Positions 52,968 to 63,775 of a stretch of DNA of 64,000 nt are shown here, piece after piece. The translations under genes and the position numbers were made by a program. Source of the stretch: Aurelia coerulea (lineage: Eukaryota; Cnidaria; Scyphozoa; Semaeostomeae; Ulmaridae); the NCBI GenBank assembly GCA_039566865.1, contig CM076947.1:8439501-8503500 (forward strand), read 5' to 3'. How positions within the stretch are numbered: position 1 is the first letter of the stretch; the number at the start of each line of letters is the position of its first letter. Under the pieces are notes generated by a model. The model was not told where the DNA came from. It did not search any database and was given only the letters and a program-made list of their open reading frames with translations.

Positions 52968-53784
52968 ATGGATGCTCAGGTAAGTCCAGTTAAGTTTTCA
53001 TCTTGTTCCAATGTGCTTACGCGGAGAAATTTTGCAAAATATAACGATAACCAAACAAATCTGAAATCCAAAATATCATGCGGCATGGTCTCAAAAACTT
53101 GATTCAAATCCCCCGTTTGATTTACTGTGAATGGGTCTATTGGCAACAAAGATCAGCTTTCCCTTAAAGTGTCCCTGCTGCGAGCGAAGAGAAAGCATCT
53201 TATCCACAGCAATGAGATTGTGAAGCTATTGCAGCTGATCTATGTCGTAAAAAAGCTCATAATGCACCAGGAAGAAATTGACGTCACTGGCCTTCACACA
53301 GCAACATACACACAACGGAAATTTTGGGACGAAGACGTCAGCTTCCATCAGCAAACAAAAACTAAAGGAATCTGCAAGTGCGTCACTGCAATTTGAAAAG
53401 AGCACAATTCAGGTCCCCAAAGGACTGGAAGAGATTGGTGGTGTCCTAGACCAACTCAAAGACAGCCTGAACGCAGTTGGAAATTTGCACAGTGATGATA
53501 CAGAGATGCTTGCGCGTGACAACCTCCGTATAAGAACGCCACATGACCAGGAATATGAGGACATGTTTGAAGTCTGAGATGTCTTGAAGATCAAGTGGGA
53601 TGCAGATGAGATAGGAGACAGCGGGTGGCGACCAGGGTGGTACACGGCCGATGTACAAATGGTTGGACTTGACAATGATACAGTGGAATTTGAGTACAGA
53701 AGCGAACAAGGCTGCATATATAAGATTCAAGTGACACCTATGTTATCAAAAGGGAAACTTTTATTAAAGAAGGCTGTATTTTAG
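52968..53784 (+). pseudogene. TE-type gene with C-terminal 'GWRPGWYxA' domain, divergent from SAP-SWIM-YqaJ
   Basis: A first exon may be ACCATGGATGCTCAG|GTAAGT (52968-52979). Coding sequence then runs from about 53127: Lys-rich helical part ('SNEIVKLLQLIYVVKKLIMH'), a one-base shift near 53290, 'LEEIGGVLDQLKDSLNAVGN', a TGA at 53575-53577, and 'IKWDADEIGDSGWRPGWYTA'...'DNDTVEFEYRSEQGCIYKI' to the stop. The last part is a small beta-type domain (W-x-x-x-E-I-x-x-x-G-W-x-P-G-W-Y-x-A) found at the end of uncharacterised cnidarian TE-type proteins and reminiscent of Tudor/chromo-like folds. No acceptor is obvious before 53127. Confidence 0.5.
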
Positions 53785-53921
53785 ATATTGACAGATGACA
53801 TTACTTACGTTCCGAATAGACAAGCTGGACAGTAAATTCGTGAGTTATTCAATTTATGCACTTTTTTGGCACATGTTACCAAAAAAAAGCTGTGATATGT
53901 TTGATTTAGATGTTACAAATA

Positions 53922-54721
53922 CCGGGTGTCTCAAAAAAGTACCCCCTTTTGACTGGAGAACAAAGCAATAAGATATCATTACTCCCCGAACTCACAGCTA
54001 GATGTAGGTGCCCATATTACATTTCAATTGCAAACTTGTATGGGATGGTAAAGCATTACTCCTGATTATCCGGGGCTGGCTATCATTTTGAAAAGTTCCA
54101 GGATATCAATGAATTGAAAAGTTTGAAATTATCCAGGGGGTAAAAAGGGAGGAAATTTTCCAGGGTATGTCATATACATTTTCCAGAGGTGTTTGAACAG
54201 TAAACGTTGGAAATCCGGGTATAGTTTTTCCCCACCCCTCGGATTTCCAGGGTAGAGAAAGCCTGACAGTTTGTATTCCATATCCCAAGTACAGGAGAAA
54301 TTTCCAGGGTGCATGCACAAATAATTTCTGGCCCATAAATAAGAAACAAAAATTCAGGGGTGCAATTTGGCTGCCCGCTGGGTTTTTCAGGGTGAATATA
54401 AAAGAAACCTTGATATAGTTTCTCCCCACCCATGGATTTCCAGGGTTCAGAAAGCCTGAAAGTTTGCACTCCATATCCCAAATACAGACAGCATTTCTAG
54501 GGTGTCTTCAAAAATCATTTCTGGGGGTCTGTAAATAGAAATTCTTCAAATCCGGGGATTCGAAAAATTCAAATTCAATTCTTCAATTACTAATTTCTTC
54601 CTACTATATGCCAAACTGTAAGTTGAAATATCTAGCACGTAGCTAGAATGAATAGAAATTGCCAGATTAAAAAGATTTTTCTCTGTGCTCAATCAAACGG
54701 AACTTGTTTTGGGACACCTGG
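53922..54721. mobile_element. 800-bp TA-flanked MITE
   Basis: TA|CCGGGTGTCTCAAAAAAGTA on the left and TTTTGGGACACCTGG|TA on the right. The left end equals the ~100-bp palindrome at 33087. The right part holds the dispersed repeat also seen at 48840-48955. Confidence 0.7.
54232..54540. repeat. ~195-bp tandem duplication within the MITE
   Basis: TTCCCCACCCCTCGGATTTC...AGAAAGCCTGACAGTTTG...TCCATATCCCAAGTACAG (54226-54345) recurs at about 54420-54538 with moderate divergence. Open minus frames of 60-120 codons here are repeat artefacts. Confidence 0.75.
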
Positions 54722-54887
54722 TAGATTACAACGAAAAGTACTTTTTCATGTTTAATTGAATCTCACAAACGAGGCATTCAGGGAGAGTTACTAGGTCAGA
54801 ACGATTTGTTATCGGAAAGGAATCTTTGATATAGAGCCGATCTTTGAAATTCACGTCGGTGAAAGCGAAGCAATCATCGGTTCTACC

Positions 54888-55460
54888 TTAGGCTTCCAAA
54901 AGATTATTTGCCTCATCGAGAATCTGAAATGTTCTCTTTGTCAGATCCAACCAAATTGTATATTTGCTTGAATTTCTCCTGGCTCGATACACCGAAGTGC
55001 GGTGCCACCATGTTGTAAATCTGACAATGATTTGCCTATACTGCTTTACATTGTACACTTTCGTCTTGCCAATTCTATGAGCTCGATCTACCACAGTGTC
55101 GGGGATATACACTTTCAGTTCCTTGAAAATTTTCTTCACAATCTTTAAGCACTCTACTCCACCAATTCTGAGGCAAAGAAGCATCTGGTGCTGTTGGGTA
55201 TCATCATTATCCACCTGTAAATTTTCAATTAGTTTTTCCATAATAACGATCTTGCTTTCCAATTCATCAATTTGATTCTTTTGAACAGTGATAACATCTT
55301 TCAACTCTTTTATGCAGTCCTTCATAGCAAGGTCCGTTTTCAATTCAGAGAGTTTCTTGTCCAGCAGCCTTTCGAAGGATGACATTAAGGCGTCCGTGCC
55401 AATGGCTTCTTGGCCTACCGAGTCGCTTTTTGAGGGCTTTGAACGTGATTTTGAGGCCAT
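54888..55460 (-). CDS. LINE ORF1 protein, intact frame
   Basis: 190 codons, start 'MASKSRSKPSKSDSVG'. A coiled coil spans about residues 30-88 ('LDKKLSELKTDLAMKDCIKE', 'NQIDELESKIVIMEKLIENL'). The RNA-binding core follows: 'LLCLRIGGVECLKIVKKIF', 'VVDRAHRIGKTKV', 'IIVRFTTWWHRTSVYRARR', and a C-terminal 'WLDLTKRTFQIL'. It is homologous to the broken copy at 36074-37476. L1-type ORF1 proteins form trimers on LINE RNA. The frame is complete, but a segment between 'GGVE' and 'CLKIVKK' present in the other copy ('KAGEPETGED') is missing, and no ORF2 lies downstream, so it is probably a non-functional 5' fragment. Confidence 0.75.
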   Translation of the reverse strand: MASKSRSKPSKSDSVGQEAIGTDALMSSFERLLDKKLSELKTDLAMKDCIKELKDVITVQKNQIDELESKIVIMEKLIENLQVDNDDTQQHQMLLCLRIGGVECLKIVKKIFKELKVYIPDTVVDRAHRIGKTKVYNVKQYRQIIVRFTTWWHRTSVYRARRNSSKYTIWLDLTKRTFQILDEANNLLEA

Positions 55461-56778
55461 GCCTTAGCCACTAAAGGTGCAAATAGACGTCCACACTTGT
55501 CCACATATAATCTGGTATTAAACTTTGGCCCAAAACTACCAGTTACATTGCTGAGACAGCATCAGTTTGCCTTCAAAGATCAGCTGAAAAAGGTGTAACC
55601 AACCTCTAAGACCACCATGACAAAAAAATGTATGTCAGATATAAAAATAGACGTCAAAATTGACTGTTGAACACAACATAGCCATGTCCTGCAAGGTCTT
55701 TAAAATGCCAACATTCGACTAGTCGTGCAAAACATTGCATAATGAATTCTCTCACTCATGAGGTAGGGCGCCCTGGTAAATTTTTATCGAACTTGACCAG
55801 CATAGTCTTGTTGTTTTTCATTACATGGGCATAGCAAATGTGTAAGAATGTTAAAGAAAGTTTGCCCGCGCTCACTGCTCTACAAACAATATCAAATGTT
55901 CTGTTGATATGTTGTTTAACTGTTTCTTGGTTGAATTCAGTGAGACGAGCCATAATCATTTCGCCAGACTATTGTCGGTTGGATCAGCCTCTCTTTCTCT
56001 CTCAAAGTAGTAATCATTCTTCATATGGATTCCGTTGTATGGCTGCTGGATACGTATTCAGCGACTGGCAATGGTGGGGGCTCTTCATATGGATGATGCA
56101 CACACATCCAATAGTATAGAATCATCTTGAATTGAGTCATTTTCCTCGCAACATTTCCATTGGCACCAAAGTAGATGATGTCACGAGGTGCTATTCAATG
56201 GTAAAGTCTGATTAGCAGTTCATGGAGGAGAACTAATTTAGTCTCTGGGACAAGTTCCATTGACTGTATATATCCAAACAGTTTATGCAGTGAGTGTTTT
56301 AATTGTTTCGCCATGCCAAATCAATCCTATGGAGCCCTGCATACAGTGAAATACTCCCCAGACCGTCAGACCAAAATACAAGGAACTTCAGTTTGGGTAT
56401 GAGCCTCGAGATTTCTTGTAAGTAGGTGGCCCAATTATTTCTCACAGTTTCTTTAAGGTGGTTTTTAAAATGCGAGGCCTTGCTGTAGATGTTCGTTTTG
56501 CAGAAGGATGATTAAATAAGCTATAGAAACATAGTTTGTTAAAATCAGACAATTCAAATCAACATCCTCACTAAAATCTCAGTTAAATCTTCGACGGAGA
56601 ACATTCTGAAAACAATTAGCTTTCCAATCAGACACAGTATTGCAAATTATTGCTAGCAATGCAATCTGGATATGAGATGCCAACAGAACAATGCCCTTTT
56701 TCTGATACACTTTAAACGCACATTTTTGTGTGTTTATAACTCAACAATAATCAATAATCTTTTAAATATTCCTTTCAG
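55461..56778. other. Mostly non-coding, one possible transposase scrap
   Basis: A 67-codon minus frame at 55959-55756 reads 'MARLTEFNQETVKQHINRTF' and 'LSLTFLHICYAHVMKNNK'; the H-x-C-x-A-H-x-M/L-K pattern occurs in SWIM/MULE-type transposases after the catalytic core, but this is too short to be sure. Otherwise no exon or inverted repeat is seen. Confidence 0.3.
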
Positions 56779-56870
56779 ATTGCAATTGTGGATTTAAATC
56801 CAAATAGGGAGCTGTTGGCGTACCTGGATCCATTTGGAAGGGATCTGAATGAAGATATAAGGAAAGTTAG
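56779..56870 (+). CDS. Isolated exon, Ulp1/C48 peptidase-like
   Basis: 92-bp exon with acceptor CCTTTCAG and donor TTAG|GTACAG, reading 'IAIVDLNPNRELLAYLDPFG' and 'RDLNEDIRKVR'. V-D-L/x-x-x...Y-L-D-P resembles the segment around the catalytic Asp of Ulp1-type (C48) cysteine peptidases, which occur in several TE-type proteins. No neighbouring exon with His or Cys was found. Confidence 0.35.
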
Positions 56871-57168
56871 GTACAGTATAAACCACCAAAAATGCCATAA
56901 ACTTGGAATTAAGAAAACACACATTTTCTAATCCAAGCCAAATAGGAAAATAATTGTCTATTACTTACATACTGGGTGGGTAACAGGGGGGCTCAAGCCA
57001 CCTTAATTATATAGAAAACAATGATGCTGCGTCAGAAGCATCAATTATATCTTTTGTTCTACAGGGTGTCCCAAAAAATTGTGCCCCATTTGTCTGAAGA
57101 TTGTGACAAAACGGCAAAAGATTTTTGCCAAACTTTTGCATGGCGGTGCTCTTCAGATGTTCAATTAA

Positions 57169-59358
57169 GGTTACTGTATCCCTTCAGTGACCACTCACGG
57201 TGTTTTCTCTCTTGATTATCACGCCCGCGACATAACACGTATAAACTATACATCATTCAATTCGTCATTAACCCTATCCAGACTGGGCTTTTTTAGCTAC
57301 TAGAAGACTGGGGGGGGGGGCTCATTCAACCCCCCCTCTCTAAAATCGCCATTCCTTCACTTACGAAGACGAAACTCACCATGCAGGTAGCCGTACTTAT
57401 GATCTATCATTTATAGTAAAAAAATTTCTAAAAATAGATATGATGTCATAATTATTCAGGACCAACTGGCACGTGTCCACGAAAAAAATGAAAAAAACAA
57501 CTTTTTTTTAAATCTTTATAATTTTCTAAGAATGATTCATGAAACCAAATTATGCCTATCAAAGCATTGTTAGAAGGTGAAAATATACTTATAAAGTGAA
57601 AAATTTGATTTTCGCAAATTCAAGATGGCGGACAAAGAGATTAAAAATCTTGTTTTTCTGAAAAATGACAAATGCAGCCATATTAGAGAATTTCTCCATA
57701 GTTTACAATGAAAACTACTTCAATGATAAGTGATCGTTGCACACTTCATTTTTCCTTTTGAAACTTTTGTTTTGATCATTGCAAAAAATGCTGACATCAG
57801 CATTTTTTCCCAGTAGTAAGCAAATGAGTTGTAAGGAAGAAGGAAGGGGGAAAAAGGGCATTGAGGATAGTTATTTGGTGGAATTTTGATAATATCTTGA
57901 CAAACTAAACACTTCCAAGTCAAAAAAGTCTCACTGTAAAGCAGATTCTCAAGATATGCATACAAACTGACCGTTAGTTGTACTATGTGAGGATACCCCC
58001 GGGGAATCTTATACCGTTTGCGGCCAATGATGCACAAAATTCAAACAAAATTACACAGCTTAGGTGGAAACAACCCTGCTGATCAGTTTTAATCTATTTA
58101 TTGCTGCTGTAAAACATTTGGGGTCGAAATATCCTTGCAGAAAGTCCGCGAACTAATTTTTGCCATTTTCTTAAAGATGACGTCATTGATGAGGTCACGT
58201 GACACATAATTGTTCTATTGTTCTTGGAAAAAATTAAAGAGACCTTACAAATTATAAGTTCACAAATGAAAATGGATATTGTCAAAGGATTATGAGGTGA
58301 TCTGGAATTACACCCATAAACAGCTTACCTAAAAGTTGGCCCCGACCACTCTGAAAAAAACAGCCACCCCCCGGCCCCCTAAATTTTTTTTTCAAAATTT
58401 CACATAAATTCACACTTCAAAAGGATAGAAACTAAAAGTCAAAAAATAATTTCCTGGTTCGTTGAACCAATTTGGAGCAGTGCTCAGTTAAGTAGGTGGG
58501 GGGGCTGAATGAGCCCCCCCCAGTCTGGATAGGGTTAAATAGGGAGTATTCACGAACCAAAAAGAATACAAATATCCGAAAATTTGGCGTTATACACCCG
58601 AAAACAAGAAAATCGGACCTTCCCCCTTCTAGAAGCCCCTGTCCCCCCAGATATGTTTCATTTAAATCTCAATGAGATTTTTGCGTTCTAACCACATTAA
58701 TCTAGTAAATTGTGTCTCAAATTTCTTTTGCATGCCTTAGCTTAAGAATAATTAATAAAACAATTTTGCCCCTTTGTCCCTGGCCTCGTTTTGAGATTCA
58801 TTCAAATGTTAAATTTGGACCATGCAATTTTTCTCAAAAGTGAGACACACTTTGGTCCCCCTATGCCTTTTCTCTCTGTCTGCCAAGTTTCAGCCAATTA
58901 TATCAAGCCGTTGGGTACAGGGAGCTGTATGAATACCCATTGGTTGCTGAAAAATTGATTTTGAGAAAAGCCCTGAAACAGTTTCTTAGCGTACAGTTCC
59001 ACTGTTGAAAATGATTAACTTCAATCTGGCCACAAGAGTAAACAGAGTAATCCTGTATGTATTTAGTGCAGAGTTTGCAATTACATAATTGGTATTATAA
59101 CCGCAAAATCCATTCAACAGGAAATCAAAGGCACTTGAAACCTTTAACCTGTAGTTCTCAAATAATCCTGGTCATGTAAACAGCATTTTCCTAGCAGAAA
59201 ATACCTTACTTTAAATTGCTTATAATTCGCTGAAAAACAACGTAAAATTCCTTGAAATTATTAGAAATTGTAGGTAGATGTGTGTGCTATCCAATGATCT
59301 AAAAATTCAAAAATTGATCGGAAAAAACTTTTTATCGTCCTGAAGGGATACAGTAACC
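57169..59358. mobile_element. 2.2-kb TTAA element with GGTTACTGTATCCCTTCAG ends
   Basis: Perfect 19-bp inverted ends GGTTACTGTATCCCTTCAG; TTAA at 57165-57168 and 59359-59362. The intact MITE at 47803 shows the pre-insertion site (CATTAAAGTTTG). GG-initial termini and TTAA match the transposase-bearing element at 33144, suggesting Kolobok-type mobilisation (inference). No transposase; it contains a further element. Confidence 0.88.
57272..58534. mobile_element. TTAA-flanked MITE with CCCTAT ends, copy 2
   Basis: TTAA|CCCTATCCAGACTGGG and CCCAGTCTGGATAGGG|TTAA: perfect 16-bp inverted ends. Just inside each end is a G-run/loop/C-run hairpin (CTGGGGGGGGGGCTCATTC-AACCCCCC and GGGGGGGCTGAATGAGCCCC). 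piggyBac-like by target and terminus. The interior has no transposase; a minus frame of 105 codons is unrecognised. Confidence 0.85.
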
Positions 59359-60005
59359 TTAAAGTTTGCCACCATCCCCATGAAAATCCGTTGAAAGATG
59401 ATGGAGCTATGACCTTCAAGAGACCAAATTTGCCCGATCACTGAAACCAGCGGTCGGCCATTTTGTCTTACTATTTTGCAGCCATAAATAGCTTCATGGA
59501 TTGAAAATGAAACAGCAGACTCCAATGTCATAGCTCTCGTGAAAATTCCGATAATCCTCAGAGAGTTCCAGTAGTTTTGACCTCACAGAAATTATTTCTT
59601 ACCTCACGCGAAGATACCTATCACTGCAAAATAGTAAGACAAAATGGCCGACCACTGGTTTCAGTCATCAGGCAAATTTGGTTCTGAAGGTCATAGCTCC
59701 ATCATTTTTCAACGGATTTGTACCGGGATGGTGGCAAACTTTAATTGAACATCTGAAGAGCACCATCATGCAAAAGTTTGGCAACAATCTTTTGCCGTTT
59801 TGTCCCAATCTTCAGACAAACAGGGCACAATTTTTTTGGGACTCCCTGTATATTGTTGAAAGAATTATTGCCCTTGACCCCTTCGCCAATCAGAAGCTGC
59901 TTCCTACAGCCCTAGGTGGGTCAAGAAAACTGCAAAGCCCAAGAAACATGCAAACCCACGAAGACCAGGAGTGGACGCATAATCAATCGTCCGGACTACT
60001 ATTAA

Positions 60006-60892
60006 CCCTATTCGTACTGGGGGGGGGGGCGTTTTTGGCGCCCCCCCCCCTATCAGTTTTTCCTGCGTTACGCTAAAACGACAAGAGATATAACCACCAG
60101 TTTTGGTGACTTTTACTCAAATTCATAGGCAATTAAATTATCAACATTTCATTGTTCTATCTCTGATCATGTGACCACAGTAATACCATATTTGGAGAGT
60201 AGTCAACAATAAAAAGCTTAAAATGTCTGTAGTTTTTGTGTCGTTTGCTTGATCGATCTCAAACATGCACCATTCGATTGCATTTGATGAGTACTTTCAT
60301 TTGATATATAAATTTTTCATATTTGCTTATGTCAGCAAAATTTAATATCTATGACGTCATTCAGATTTATGACGTCATTTCTCTAATAAAGAAGTGTAAA
60401 ATATAAATTTTTTAGTCTAATTTACTTTATCTTATTAATTTGATTCATTTTGAGTCTATATTTACCAGATAAAATGACAGGACTGACAAAAACCTGCGAT
60501 GAAAGTAAATGCATGCAACAAAAGGCTAATTTAAGGCTAATTGTACTAAAAATAGAAACTAAAAAATTTTGAAAAGTATATATTTTTAAACTATGACATG
60601 TTTCCTACTATTTGAAACAAATTGGGAGAAAATCGGTTGCGTGGTTGATTAAATAGAATTTTTCTAGTTAAGAAGGTATAAATTTGCCAATTTTCCTCAG
60701 TTTTTCGGTTGCCTAGCAACGAATCACGTGACATATTAATTGCCATTGTTATATTTGAATAGCCAATTGTCTAAAGAACAATAGGGGTAAGTCTTATTGT
60801 TATATCTGTTGTAGTTTCTGAGAAAAAGAGGGGGGGCGAAAAACGCCCCCCCCAGTACAAAATACCTAAAAAATCGCCCAGTACAGATAGGG
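60006..60892. mobile_element. TTAA-flanked MITE with CCCTAT ends, copy 3
   Basis: TTAA|CCCTATTCGTACTGGG and CGCCCAGTACAGATAGGG|TTAA. Subterminal G11-CGTTTTTGGCG-C10 hairpin on the left and a G7/C8 hairpin on the right. The interior has the TGACGTCAT words and TGTCAGCAAAATTTAAT also present in copy 1. Confidence 0.85.
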
Positions 60893-61208
60893 TTAATATA
60901 TGATGCAAACAATACTAGCATTTTAACTTTTTAAATTAAGCCTTATTTTCTTTTGTTTTGTTGCTGTTAGAGAGCTAAAGAATCCTCTTGTGTTTTTCTG
61001 CTTTATTGAGAAGGGAAGATGTGACGTTCTAATATTATGTTGTTGTTGCTGTTGCTGTTATGTATATATATATCTGTTGTTGCTGTTGTTAGGTTTAATT
61101 CGGATAATCATGGCGGACTAGGCCACGCGATTAGTTGATCTTCTTTGCATCTATCTTGCATAATCTTACAGCTACTGGATTTACTCTGCATTCCCCAATC
61201 AAACAAAG
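60893..61208. other. No gene; (GTT/GCT)n simple sequence
   Basis: TGTTGTTGCTGTTGCTGTTA and related triplets at 61040-61092, with a short TATATATATAT stretch. No exon seen. Confidence 0.5.
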
Positions 61209-62330
61209 TACATATCTGGGCATTTGCTAATTCACGGCACCACGGCACTACGGCACTACGGCACTACGGCACTACGGCACCACGACACTGAGTATTTTGA
61301 TATTATGAATTCTGATTAAATATCTTGTGAGACTGCAGTCCTCGCAAAAAGTCTTTGTTAATTTGTACATTATTTTAGAAGATCTGAACTAAGATCACAT
61401 AAGCACGAGCCAAGAAGGAGCGTTCCGTTTCCGTCTCTTGAACATTGCAAGTTAGCCTCAACAGGACACTTTCATCGATGTGTTCATTGGATAATACCTC
61501 AGTGCCATAAAAGCCCCTTTCCTACTAAAACATACAAGACGCCATTCTTTCACCTAAACCAGGGCCGTAGGAAGAAGCTGCAGATTGGGGGGGGGGGCAA
61601 TTGTTCTTAAAACAATAGAGAACAATACATCTAATTAATTCGTGTGACGTAGCACCATTGTTTTCAAAATTATTGGGGGAGGCTTGAGCCCCCCTGCCCC
61701 CTCCCCGCTTCCTACGGGCCTGAAAATCAAACTGGAGACTCTCGCCCTCCATCCACTCGATGATTTCTCGATGGATTTGGTTTGATGAATTCGAAATTAA
61801 TAAGTCCTTGATAAGAGGGGACTCCCCCCCTCAGCCCCTGGCACTACTACCTACTGAAACCAGCCGAAATGATAGGAATTTGAAACAATAACTAACTAAA
61901 GTAGGATACCTTTACTTTCAAGAAAGATCCCCAAGGAAGATCCCAAAAAATCCGAAAAAAAACAAATATCCTTTCGAGTGTTCCATTCGCAATTTTGACA
62001 GAGTGACTTCTGCTTAGCAACCAAAAAACAACCAAAGAAAAGGTTCCAATGAAATCTTGTGTGAAGTGTATTGACTTTATCATTTTTTGACAAAAATATG
62101 TATTCAGCTGTAACTGTTTTGTTGCTGTTGTTGTTACATGATTTGGTGTACACTGCTTGTACACTTTGGCGTTTACAGGTCAGACAATTGCCAAAACTAT
62201 GCTCTTAAGATATTTAAACGGAATTCTATAAATTAATAATACAGATACTCAGTGCCGTAGTGCCGTAGTGCCGTAGTGCCGTAGTGCCGTAGTGCCGCAG
62301 TGCCGTGGATTAGCAAATGCCACATATCTG
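61209..62330. mobile_element. Foldback element with 8-bp tandem repeats in both arms
   Basis: Left arm 61209-61332 and right arm 62199-62330 are inverted copies: ACATATCTGGGCATTTGCTA, five or more CGGCACTA units, then ACTGAGTATTTTGATATTAT and GAATTC. Right-arm repeats read GTGCCGTA. Tandem repeats within long terminal inverted repeats define foldback-type transposons. The interior (~870 bp) has another MITE and no transposase. Confidence 0.82.
61559..61722. mobile_element. ~164-bp MITE with CAGGGCCGTAGGAAG ends
   Basis: CAGGGCCGTAGGAAGAAGC and the mirror GCTTCCTACGGGCCTG, with a G10 run inside the left end and a C-rich stretch inside the right. Nested within the foldback element. Confidence 0.72.
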
Positions 62331-62433
62331 TGCAAAGCTATGCGATAAAAGTGAAGATTCCGTCTCCAAAGCTATCAAAAAGATCAGCAATTTCAAAAGG
62401 AAAGTTTTCACTAGATTGTCAAAACACCCATAA

Positions 62434-63377
62434 ATGTTTCATCAACCATATTTAGAGTTTTATTCCAATGATGATAATTTTCTTGTCATTGGTAGCGCTT
62501 TAATGGAGAGGAAAGTTGATTTTGATTTGTTGAAATCCATCATAGATGAAAGTTTTCCTTCTGATTTCCCAAAAATTTCTCTTTGTGACCAAATTGCCCT
62601 TGATTTATTGGCTGCTGTCCTTGGTGCAACTTAGATATATTTTTATACATGGGTTGTCTCATTGTGTGATTTTGATGGTGAAATTTGTTTTGATGATAAG
62701 CTTTTGCGACATTTTGTTTTAAAAGTAAAAGATACTGCAACAGAAATGAACAGGCACCAAAAACTTTCTGAAATGAATGCATATCTTCATCAGTCAGTTC
62801 GATTTCCCAAGAAAGGTTCCTCTCAAGAAGAGCAAGAGAGCCAACATCAGTCAAATACTGATGCTGATTTTAGGAGTGCACAGGAGGATGCAAGAGTTGT
62901 TAACGTCTTCTGTCAGAAATAGAATATTATAAGGATGGTTTATCATACTTGGTAAATGAATATCAAAAAGAGAAGAAAGAGAAAAGAGAGATATATGATA
63001 ATATAGAAATGCTGAAAAAGGATTTGAAAGATAAAGTACGGCTCCTTAAAGCTACTGAATTGAAACTGCAGAATACACTCAAAAAGTTAGGCCATTATGA
63101 AAGAAGAAATATTAATAAAAGAACAAAGAGAGTCAAAGATCAACATTCTGAGCTCCATAACGAAAATGAAATGCAACAGCAAATAATTATTGAATTATCT
63201 TCTCAATTACTTGAAAAAGATGATGCTATTAAAAACCAAGCCTTGCAAATCGAAGAAATTAAAAAAAGATTGGATGCAACATTGAAGGATAAACTAAAGC
63301 TTCAAAAACAAAAATATTATTACAAATCAAAAAGTGAAGAAGTATCCAGCAAAGATTCTGAAGAATACATGATTTAG
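62434..63377 (+). pseudogene. Unrecognised gene relic with long coiled coil
   Basis: First frame 62434-62634 ('MFHQPYLEFYSNDDNFLVIG', 'LLKSIIDESFPSDFPKI') ends in TAG and continues in the same register to 62922 ('CDFDGEICFDDKLLRHFVLK', 'ARVVNVFCQK'). A one-base shift near 62910 leads to 'IEYYKDGLSYLVNEYQKEKK', then about 140 residues of Lys/Glu/Leu heptads ending at 63377. The block before the first ATG ('SKAIKKISNFKRKVFTRLSK') is also protein-like but separated by TAA. Composition is clearly coding, with at least two stops and one shift. I do not recognise the family; a TE-type protein or dead host gene are both possible. Confidence 0.45.
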
Positions 63378-63641
63378 AAAATCAGAAGCTAGAATGTGAA
63401 GAGAAATTAAATGTTTTTTTGTGGAGATGAAATTAGATCATTTGAAAACGGTAAATATGTAGGTGAAGTTCGCATGTATCTCTGTTGTCATACGAGATAT
63501 GGGAACAAAAATGACCTTTTAAAAAGAAACTAAACAGGCTGTTTTGAAAAAACAGGTTTCTATTTTGCGGGTTCTTGCTGTAGTTTCCAGTCAGTGGAAT
63601 TTTCCAAGCGGGTGGAATCTTACAAAATCAAATGTAATTCA

Positions 63642-63670
63642 ATTATTATTATTATTATTATTATTATTAA
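63642..63670. repeat. (ATT)n microsatellite
   Basis: Nine to ten uninterrupted ATT triplets. Confidence 0.95.
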
Positions 63671-63775
63671 CAATTTCTTTTACGTTGGCAAGATAAACAA
63701 AATATATATAGCTAATAAGCTAATTAACGCCAACAAATAAGTTAAAACTTAATTTACAATGTTCTACTTTAAAAC

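Larger units (their letters stand above)
57062..59848. mobile_element. Palindromic MITE, copy split by a nested transposon
   Basis: TA|CAGGGTGTCCCAAAAAATTG and GGGACTCCCTG|TA. Outer parts (57062-57168 and 59359-59848) together equal the intact 587-bp element at 47803-48389, with one TTAA duplicated around the insertion at 57169-59358. Confidence 0.88.

Noticed and set aside
54106..54481. Minus frames of 63-122 codons
   Set aside because: They cover a 195-bp tandem duplication inside a MITE and lack any motif.
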